This document shows, piece by piece, positions 58,167-64,000 of a stretch of DNA of 64,000 bases. A model generated the notes under the pieces. The model searched no databases. It was given only the letters and a program-made list of their open reading frames with translations, and had not been told where the DNA came from. Numbering within the stretch: position 1 is the first letter of the stretch; each line of letters starts with the position of its first letter. This DNA is from Neobacillus sp. PS3-34 (GTDB taxonomy: Bacteria > Bacillota > Bacilli > Bacillales > Cytobacillaceae), in the NCBI RefSeq assembly GCF_030915465.1, contig NZ_CP133267.1, positions 310,001 through 374,000 on the forward strand. Reading direction: 5' to 3'. Position numbers and translations under genes: made by a program.

Positions 58167-59258
58167 CTAGTCTAATTTATATAGTTTGCTTTTTAAATAG
58201 CTGTTTCGCTTTTCAATGTATGAATAAATGAAATCTGGCTCCTGATCAAATTTATCGATTTTATCCTTCTTATACGGATCAAGTAATAAGGATGGCCGGA
58301 TTGCTTGATGTAGCTTTTCGACTCTTGGTTTTAAAAATTCCACGGTGAATTGTTGCTCAAGAACGGATTGAAGCAATTCACGGTACCTCTTTCGAAAATT
58401 GCCCACATCAAGAATGCGTGCGGTCAACGTATTAAAACCCTCTATTCTGACATAATCAGCATCCATGAATTTTCCATTTACATCCCTTCCCCATGTTGCA
58501 TCATAATCCCACGGCATAACTTCAAACAGACCTGTATCGCCATCCCTGTATAAGGAATAATTATGAACAAAGCCATCATAGTTTTGTGTCAGAACAACCC
58601 CTGCCATCCATTTCATATAACGCTCAACGTTTATATACCTGGTAACCTCTTTTTCAAAGTCAGCACGTGTGATTGTATTTATTTTGTAAATCATTTCCTG
58701 AAGATAAAAATCATCGTTTTCAGTGCCTACTTTCCGTTCATATCCTAGATCAAGTGATTTTTTCGTTTCTTTATCCAAATCGCTCATCAACGAAAAATTC
58801 GCATCTCCATCCACCGCATAAAATATAGCCCCGTCAGGCAAATTTCGACTCTTCAAAAAATTTTCCTCCACTGATTCAATTTCCAGATATACACCTTGAA
58901 TAACCCCATTTAGTTTTAACAGAACATGTCTGGACCTTGGTGCTAGGCAGCCGATTTCCGAAAAGAAATCAAACGATAATTTATTTCGGATTAAAGATGG
59001 ATCTTTGTATTCAGCATTTAAATGAATTTCTTTTGAACCCTTGAATGTGTTCGGTTTGAAAAATGAAACTTGATAGGATTTTTTTTTGAAATCACGGATA
59101 TGGGATCCTCGGTAACGAATGTCAATCTCCAGCCTTTTCCCTTCTGCCTTTAATTGAGCCGGGAGAGGATCATCACACCAAATATCACGTTTTAATTCTT
59201 TAAGATCCATAGGATTGATAAATAGCTGATATATTGGGATTCCATTATTTTTATCCAT
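58167..59258 (-). CDS. cotH: Spore coat protein kinase CotH
   Basis: A 363-residue atypical kinase that phosphorylates CotB and CotG and is needed for outer-coat assembly. Family sequence runs throughout: LEIDIRYRGSHIRDFKKKSYQVSF, LNAEYKDPSLIRNKLSFDFF, TQNYDGFVHNYSLYRD and the conserved PWDYDATWGRD near residue 245. ATG 59258 follows AAGGGGTGATT. It lies between cotB (same strand) and the divergent cotG, the order known from B. subtilis. Confidence 0.94.
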   Translation of the reverse strand: MDKNNGIPIYQLFINPMDLKELKRDIWCDDPLPAQLKAEGKRLEIDIRYRGSHIRDFKKKSYQVSFFKPNTFKGSKEIHLNAEYKDPSLIRNKLSFDFFSEIGCLAPRSRHVLLKLNGVIQGVYLEIESVEENFLKSRNLPDGAIFYAVDGDANFSLMSDLDKETKKSLDLGYERKVGTENDDFYLQEMIYKINTITRADFEKEVTRYINVERYMKWMAGVVLTQNYDGFVHNYSLYRDGDTGLFEVMPWDYDATWGRDVNGKFMDADYVRIEGFNTLTARILDVGNFRKRYRELLQSVLEQQFTVEFLKPRVEKLHQAIRPSLLLDPYKKDKIDKFDQEPDFIYSYIEKRNSYLKSKLYKLD

Positions 59259-59450
59259 AGGTAAATCACCCCTTCCCTTATAACTATGAAAAAGTAAGGG
59301 CGGATGGCACATTATGCCTTCAACATTTTGTACAAATACGCAAATGCCTCATACCAATTCAATGGTAAATGCGTAGATTAATAACAAAGACGGGTCTATG
59401 GGGTACACATTCCCCAATTCCCATCTTAAATTTATAGGAGGTTTTAAGAA

Positions 59451-60359
59451 ATGGAGAAAACCATTTCCCAGAGGGAAATTCAAAACGCTGCAGATGAAGT
59501 GAGAAGAGGCGGCTTTGGCGATTTCATGTTCCAGGATCCTAGTATCCTCCGTCGAAGGTCTAGACGACGTACTACCCGCAGGACTACTCGCCGCACTACA
59601 CGAAGGACTACTCGCTGTACTACTCGCAGAACCACTCGCTGCACTACTCGCAGATCTAATCTCCGCACAACTACTCGCTGCACTACTTGCCGAAGCACTC
59701 GTCGGACTACTCGCAGAACCACCCGCCGGACCACTCGCAGGACCACTCGCAGAACCACCCGCCGGACTACTCGCAGGTCCACTCGACGCTCTACTCGACG
59801 CTCTACTCGCAGATCCACTCGACGCTCTACCCGCAGATCCACTCGACGCTCTACTCGCAGGTCCACTCGACGCTCTACCCGCCGGTCCACTCGACGCTCT
59901 ACTCGCAGATCCACTCGACGTTCTACTCGCAGATCCACTCGACGCTCTACTCGCAGATCCACTCGACGCTCTACTCGCAGGTCCACTCGACGCTCTACTC
60001 GCAGGTCCACTCGGCGCTCTACTCGCAGATCCACTCGACGCTCTACTCGCAGGTCCACTCGGCGCTCTACTCGCAGATCCACTCGACGCTCTACTCGCAG
60101 GTCCACTCGGCGCTCTACTCGCAGGTCCACTCGGCGCTCTACTCGCAGATCCACTCGGCGCTCTACTCGCAGGTCCACTCGGCGCTCTACTCGCAGGTCC
60201 ACTCGGCGCTCTACTCGCAGATCCACTCGACGCTCCACCCGTCGTTCTTCGAAACGCTGCAGGCGCACAACAAGAGCGAGGGCTCAATTCTTTAAGTGCA
60301 GATCCAGGCATTGGAGAGACGGTAATATGGTATCGCTGAGGCTTTTCAACGAAGATTAA
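59451..60359 (+). CDS. cotG: CotG-like spore coat protein with RRST repeats
   Basis: 302 residues. A 35-residue leader (EKTISQREIQNAADEVRRGG) is followed by about 230 residues of RTTR and then RRSTRRST tandem repeats, and a basic tail. The 12-nt unit is so regular that all three forward frames and one reverse frame stay open. The RRST frame is chosen because it starts at ATG 59451 behind AGGAGG and because CotG proteins are Ser/Arg/Lys-rich CotH substrates. Divergent from cotH. Larger than B. subtilis CotG (195 residues). Confidence 0.87.
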   Translation: MEKTISQREIQNAADEVRRGGFGDFMFQDPSILRRRSRRRTTRRTTRRTTRRTTRCTTRRTTRCTTRRSNLRTTTRCTTCRSTRRTTRRTTRRTTRRTTRRTTRRTTRRSTRRSTRRSTRRSTRRSTRRSTRRSTRRSTRRSTRRSTRRSTRRSTRRSTRRSTRRSTRRSTRRSTRRSTRRSTRRSTRRSTRRSTRRSTRRSTRRSTRRSTRRSTRRSTRRSTRRSTRRSTRRSTRRSTRRSTRRSTRRSTRRSTRRSTRRSTRRSSKRCRRTTRARAQFFKCRSRHWRDGNMVSLRLFNED

Positions 60360-60406
60360 GGAGAAAGTATTCAGAAGACAAATAGAACCTTCTATTTCTT
60401 CTGACG

Positions 60407-60440
60407 ACCGCCGGAAAACTACCGGCGGTTATTCTATTTT
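60407..60440 (+). terminator. Terminator of cotG
   Basis: ACCGCCGG pairs with CCGGCGGT around AAAACTA, then a T-rich tail. Confidence 0.85.
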
Positions 60441-60449
60441 TAGGAAAAT

Positions 60450-60486
60450 AAAAAACAGCCGACCATAATTGGCAGGCTGTTTGAAA
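60450..60486 (-). terminator. Terminator of the cold-shock gene
   Basis: AAACAGCC pairs with GGCTGTTT around 13 nt. A T-run on the minus strand lies at 60449-60455. Confidence 0.8.
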
Positions 60487-60495
60487 AAGTCAATA

Positions 60496-60696
60496 TTATA
60501 ATTTAGTTACGTTAGCTGCTTGTGGTCCACGAGCTCCTTCAACAACTTCGAAAGAAACTTCTTGACCTTCTTCTAGAGTTTTGAAACCTTCAGTTTGGAT
60601 TGCAGAATAGTGAACGAATACATCGTTTCCGTCTTCAGCTTCGATAAATCCAAATCCTTTTTCTGAATTAAACCATTTTACTTTACCGTTTTTCAT
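60496..60696 (-). CDS. csp: Cold-shock protein, CspB/CspD type
   Basis: A 66-residue single OB-fold RNA chaperone. RNP1 KGFGFIEA and RNP2 VFVHYSAI are intact. The start [14 protein letters not shown] is typical. ATG 60696 follows AGGAGGATTTTTTAC. The transcript has a leader of about 145 nt from a perfect promoter at 60848-60876, as expected for cold-induced csp genes whose leaders refold with temperature. Confidence 0.95.
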   Translation of the reverse strand: MKNGKVKWFNSEKGFGFIEAEDGNDVFVHYSAIQTEGFKTLEEGQEVSFEVVEGARGPQAANVTKL

Positions 60697-60847
60697 GTAA
60701 AAAAATCCTCCTATTGGCTTGCACAAGCCATGTGTAAAATTCACCAAATTACATCGCAGTTAGTTTTACATTCATTACCTCATTCATACGTGGTTGAACT
60801 GTGAATAAGCAAGTTACATAAATCTAACAAGAGTAACGGCTTCTTAT

Positions 60848-60876
60848 ATTTTACTATTTTCAGATTATTGTGTCAA
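60848..60876 (-). promoter_or_regulatory. Promoter of the csp gene
   Basis: TTGACA (60871-60876), 17-nt spacer and TAAAAT (60848-60853) on the minus strand. The predicted start near 60841 gives a long untranslated leader with short direct and inverted repeats. Confidence 0.8.
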
Positions 60877-60906
60877 TGGTTAGAATAATCAATCTACTGC
60901 TAAAAC

Positions 60907-61050
60907 CTATGCTCTCTCCCTCATTTTTTCTGGCAGGCTTTGAATCGATTGAACCACCATATCAAGCTTGGCTTCAATTCTGTAAAGAAGATAGAGGGTT
61001 ACAATGATTGGAAAACCGACATCACTAATGAACGGAATAATTTGGTCCAC
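60907..61050 (-). CDS. YvrJ-family small protein
   Basis: A 47-residue protein. One hydrophobic stretch (IIPFISDVGFPIIVTLYLLYRIE) is followed by an amphipathic helix KLDMVVQSIQSLPEKMRERA. It matches the YvrJ family. GTG start at 61050 with AGGAGGAGG 8-9 nt upstream. Last gene of a three-gene set with DUF2922 and DUF1659 genes, a frequent trio in Bacillaceae of unknown function. Confidence 0.85.
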   Translation of the reverse strand: MDQIIPFISDVGFPIIVTLYLLYRIEAKLDMVVQSIQSLPEKMRERA

Positions 61051-61118
61051 TTAGTGTTCCTCCTCCTTTCTTTTTATTTTGAAAAAGAGACTGGTACGTT
61101 GCACCAGCCTCCCCTTTC

Positions 61119-61337
61119 TTACGCCATGGCGTATTCTGTTACGTTTCGATTAACAAGCCTTGCCCCCTGAACAGTAGCGAAATTGCCACTGCCGGTATAA
61201 AAAATATCGGAAGCGATGATTTCTTCCATTTTCTGTTTTACTACAGCCTGATCAATCGGCTCCTTTGGATTGTCAATAGTAAGCCTGACTTGCTTACCGG
61301 CTTCAGTAACAAATTGAAGTTCCAATGTTTTTGCCAT
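61119..61337 (-). CDS. DUF2922-family protein
   Basis: 72 residues: AKTLELQFVTEAGKQVRLTI, then KQKMEEIIASDIFYTGSGN and ending with LVNRNVTEYAM. Matches DUF2922 by overall pattern. ATG 61337 follows AGGAGGTGAAGAAA. Middle gene of the DUF1659-DUF2922-YvrJ set; spacing suggests one transcript. Function unknown. Confidence 0.85.
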   Translation of the reverse strand: MAKTLELQFVTEAGKQVRLTIDNPKEPIDQAVVKQKMEEIIASDIFYTGSGNFATVQGARLVNRNVTEYAMA

Positions 61338-61373
61338 TTTCTTCACCTCCTAACTTATTAATTTATCATTCAA

Positions 61374-61592
61374 TTACCCGATAATATCCAGGGTGTCATT
61401 TCTACCGATTGAGCTTAGCGGATCATTGCAAAGCGATCCTAACGCTTGTGCTGCCTTTAGCAGCTGATCAGCAGTCGCCTCCTTTTTAACATTGTTAAAT
61501 GTTTTTGTCTTAAAAACCGGCTCTCCTTTCTCGTTTACACCTGTTTCAAAAATCAAACGAAGCTTTGTTTCTTCCAATATTGCCTGTGCCAT
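61374..61592 (-). CDS. DUF1659-family protein
   Basis: 72 residues: AQAILEETKLRLIFETGVNEK, FKTKTFNNVKKEATADQLL and the tail SLCNDPLSSIGRNDTLDI. DUF1659 pattern. ATG 61592 behind AAAGGAGGTGAGGGAC. First gene of the trio; no promoter pair stands out. Function unknown. Confidence 0.85.
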   Translation of the reverse strand: MAQAILEETKLRLIFETGVNEKGEPVFKTKTFNNVKKEATADQLLKAAQALGSLCNDPLSSIGRNDTLDIIG

Positions 61593-61654
61593 TGTCCCTC
61601 ACCTCCTTTCACCTTTTATATATAGGGAAAGAAGCAAAAAGGACAGGTTAAACA

Positions 61655-61689
61655 AAAATAAACCGCCGATTCCCAGAATCATGCGGTTT
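61655..61689 (-). terminator. Terminator of the quinone oxidoreductase gene
   Basis: AAACCGC pairs with GCGGTTT around 16 nt. T's on the minus strand follow. Confidence 0.6.
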
Positions 61690-61709
61690 AAAAGCTAACT
61701 ATTTTCTTT

Positions 61710-62675
61710 TTAAGGTAATAGAAGAATCTTTCCTGTGCTCTTGCGGCTTTCAAGGTACTTATGCGCTTCTGCACCGTTCTTTAGAGGGAATACCGCCGGG
61801 TCTCCGAGAGTAAGCTGCCCTTCATTAATCCAGTTAAACAGTTGATTGGAACGGATCACACGCTCTTCATGAGAAATCAGCACATTCCATAGATCTCCTC
61901 CAGTAAGAGTTTTAGAGGTATCCATCAGCATCCGCGGATCAATCGGTGCAGGATCACCACCTGCCATTCCATAAAATACAACCGTTCCGCCGGTCCTGGT
62001 CGCTTTAAAGCTGTCCATAATCGTCGAACCTACAGATTCATACACCACATCGGCACCTTTACCGCCAGTGGCAGATAATACTTGTTCATTCCAATCATCA
62101 TTATAGTGATAGACGGATTCGGCTCCTGCCTTCTTAGCAATTTCTGCTTTTTCCTTGGATGAAGTCAAGCCGATCACTCTTGCACCGTGTATTTTGGCAA
62201 TTTGGATCAGCAGCTGGCCAACGCCTCCTGCAGCAGCATGGACAAGGACCATATCTCCTTTTCGAACCTGGTAGCTGTCACTCGTTAAATATTGAGCAGT
62301 AAGTCCCTGCAGCAATAATGAGGCCGCTGTTTCAAACGAAATGGAATCAGGAAGTGGTATAGCCTTATCTGCTGGCACTGCGACAAGCTCTGCATTTGCA
62401 TGTGGCACATCTGCAAATGCGATTCTGTCACCAGGCTTTATCCCTTGGACATCAGAACCGACGCTTTCAACGACCCCAGCTCCTTCATAGCCTAAAATGA
62501 ACGGGGGATTTCCCACCAGATGATAATTCCCCTTCCTTCTGTAAATATCCGCAAAATTTAGGCCGATCGCCTTCATTTTTACAAGTATATCGGTTGGCCC
62601 AAATGATGGATCGGGAATTTCTTTATATTGTAGAACATCTGCATCACCGAAAGTTTCAAACACAAGTGCTTTCAT
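61710..62675 (-). CDS. NADPH:quinone oxidoreductase, zinc-free MDR family
   Basis: A 321-residue medium-chain reductase reducing quinones with NADPH. GYEGAGVVESVGSDVQGIKPGDRIAF, VLVHAAAGGVGQLLIQIAKIHGARVIGLTSS (nucleotide-binding AAxGGVG) and VVFYGMAGGDP are the QOR pattern. The zinc ligands of alcohol dehydrogenases are absent. ATG 62675 follows AGAGGTAACGTAT. Monocistronic. Confidence 0.9.
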   Translation of the reverse strand: MKALVFETFGDADVLQYKEIPDPSFGPTDILVKMKAIGLNFADIYRRKGNYHLVGNPPFILGYEGAGVVESVGSDVQGIKPGDRIAFADVPHANAELVAVPADKAIPLPDSISFETAASLLLQGLTAQYLTSDSYQVRKGDMVLVHAAAGGVGQLLIQIAKIHGARVIGLTSSKEKAEIAKKAGAESVYHYNDDWNEQVLSATGGKGADVVYESVGSTIMDSFKATRTGGTVVFYGMAGGDPAPIDPRMLMDTSKTLTGGDLWNVLISHEERVIRSNQLFNWINEGQLTLGDPAVFPLKNGAEAHKYLESRKSTGKILLLP

Positions 62676-62786
62676 ATACGTTACCTCTGCAATTCATATT
62701 TTGTCCCCCCTACTTTAAACCAGAATGAGAAGAAGGGCAAGCAGATGACTGTTTGGCCATTTTATTAACATATATTTTCTCTTTCA

Positions 62787-63750
62787 CTAACAAACATCAA
62801 ACTCGACAGGCCAGATAATTAAGCCGCAAGTTCTTGACCCTTCCTTTATTTCCGATACATATTGGCTTACCAATGGATTCGGAGTTAACTCTTTGATCAT
62901 TGCTGCTTCCCATGTTTTCATTTTATGTTCAAATGATACCTTTAATAAATTCCTTACAGCTGAGGAATCTGGGTGGACCGGTAAATAAAGTGGCTGCTCC
63001 GACACCGCTTCGCTTTTTCCATTAATATAAGCAAGCATTTCTGAAGCTGAATTTTCATCCCTTGCTAAAAAGGAAGTTGGTTTGTGCAGGAATTCTTTCG
63101 CATACCTTAGATAGCCGATAGCTTCAGAATCCCTCGTCACAACTGATGAAACAGTTGATTTGTCATTACTAATCCAGTCGATTATACTGTTTCCAGGTTT
63201 CATTGCCAGGTCAACATCGTTAAACCACATTTCCCAGATTGAATTCAAAAATGGTATATCGTCAGCTTTTACCCATCTTTCCGAAATTCCTTCTGGTTGA
63301 GGAGGTATGGAATCGCGCTGGATTTCAAGATAGCACGTACCAAACATGTTCGTCTGATAGCCAAAGCGCGGATAATAGTCAGAGTGCCCTAACAGGATGG
63401 ACATCTCAAACCCTTTATCTATTAAACGTTTATGGCCTTCTTCTATTAATTTGGCTCCAATACCTTTTTTCTGCATGGCAGGGTCTATTGCAATCTGCGC
63501 TAAAATGGCCGCTTTTATTGTCTCGCCATTCAAAAAAATTTCATGAGGGGTAAAAAGGCAATGGCCAAGTACTTTCCCATCCTCCTCTGCAACGAGTGAT
63601 AATTCGGGATCAAATTCTAATCGATGCCGATGTACATCAACGAGAGGCACTTCTCCCATATTCATGCTGTATTCAAAGGATAAGGCGTGAATTTCTGCTA
63701 CTCTAAAATAGATCTTTTTGTTCTTCTTTTCTAATGTGAATATTCATCAT
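62787..63750 (-). CDS. GNAT-family N-acetyltransferase with C-terminal extension (one frameshift as read)
   Basis: 320 residues after one surplus T in TTTT (63705-63708) is dropped. The protein then begins MNIHIRKEEQKDLFRVAEIHALSFEYS and runs into the long frame. GNAT motif A is AQIAIDPAMQKKGIGAKLIEEG and motif B ILLGHSDYYPRFGYQTNMFG. The C-terminal half (from about 150) is a second, weaker GNAT-like domain (MWFNDVDLAMKPGN). Starting at ATG 63665, as the raw frame would suggest, would cut off strand 1 of the fold. Substrate unknown. Confidence 0.78.
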
Positions 63751-63766
63751 TAACCCCCATCAATTT

Positions 63767-63991
63767 TTATGAAAAAACCATATGTAAAACCAGCAAAGGA
63801 TTGCTGGCTCGGTTGTAGCTATAGTTGTGCATCTCTTCTACTCTGATTGAAAAGGTTTCTGCCCTTTGCTTTTGTTTTCTTATAAAGTCTGTATCCCTTT
63901 CTGACAGAATCCACCACAGCAAACGGGATGGGCGGATGAATTTTATATAGGAAAGGCTTATATATTTTAAAATACGCTTTTTTGAGATCAT
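63767..63991 (-). CDS. Short hypothetical protein at window edge
   Basis: A 74-residue basic open frame (LKYISLSYIKFIRPSRLLWWILS). No motif, no clear ribosome-binding site visible before the window ends. It might be a fragment of a longer gene or not coding. Confidence 0.25.
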   Translation of the reverse strand: MISKKRILKYISLSYIKFIRPSRLLWWILSERDTDFIRKQKQRAETFSIRVEEMHNYSYNRASNPLLVLHMVFS

Positions 63992-64000
63992 TCCATTTGC

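Noticed and set aside
59480..60339. Three other long frames through the cotG repeat
   Set aside because: The 12-nt repeat unit keeps them open. Only the RRST frame has a proper start and CotG-like composition.
2310..63750. True mass pseudogene formation
   Set aside because: Frame breaks share one sequence context and repair exactly to full-length conserved proteins, including essential-type genes such as uppP and sbcCD. Sequencing error is simpler.

Overview
The window looks like the chromosome of an AT-rich, endospore-forming Bacillaceae (Bacillus-type Firmicute). It has a cotB-cotH-cotG spore-coat cluster, an MhqR-type quinone-stress locus, a T-box tRNA-synthetase leader, YvrJ/DUF2922/DUF1659 small genes, RsbR-type STAS signalling, SbcCD, a Bacillus-type Hmp, strong AGGAGG ribosome-binding sites and frequent TTG/GTG starts. 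A SelB gene means the organism, or its ancestor, had selenocysteine decoding. The genus cannot be fixed from this stretch.

Layout. 1-5.1 kb: proS with a T-box, a cupin, a CwlK-like peptidase, an SGNH hydrolase and an amino-acid permease. 5.1-8 kb: two related repeat elements with terminal inverted repeats, one carrying a 52-bp tandem array, plus a CPBP membrane protein. 8-15.6 kb: small accessory genes (GNATs, DUF4405, a J-domain protein, MarR plus methyltransferase, glyoxalase-fold proteins, a GMGMGGFP repeat protein, azoreductase). 15.7-23.3 kb: ABC exporter, second SGNH hydrolase, second 52-bp array, DedA-PAP2 fusion, hmp. 23.5-30.8 kb: lemA-TPM operon, the mhq cluster with three operator-like palindromes, RsbR homologue. 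30.9-40.4 kb: MarR-MMPL pump, third array, MarR/CBS/MFS, isoaspartyl dipeptidase, AI-2E-family protein. 40.4-50.2 kb: selB, coaW, mntH, fourth array, Na+/H+ antiporter with an attenuator-like leader, uppP. 50.2-64 kb: sbcDC, arsB-like, coat cluster, csp, YvrJ cluster, quinone oxidoreductase, GNAT.

Two window-wide observations matter most. First, four separate intergenic arrays share one architecture: a 25-nt hairpin plus a 27-nt linker, repeated every 52 bp. Stem sequences differ between arrays but stay self-complementary, and one array sits inside an element with 11-bp terminal inverted repeats. I do not recognise this family from a named class. Second, nineteen genes are frameshifted. Almost all shifts are repaired by restoring one or two bases in a GGCC, GGGC or G-run context, and the repaired lengths are all whole codons. 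This is much more likely uncorrected sequencing error than mass pseudogenisation. Those genes are given here with their restored extents.
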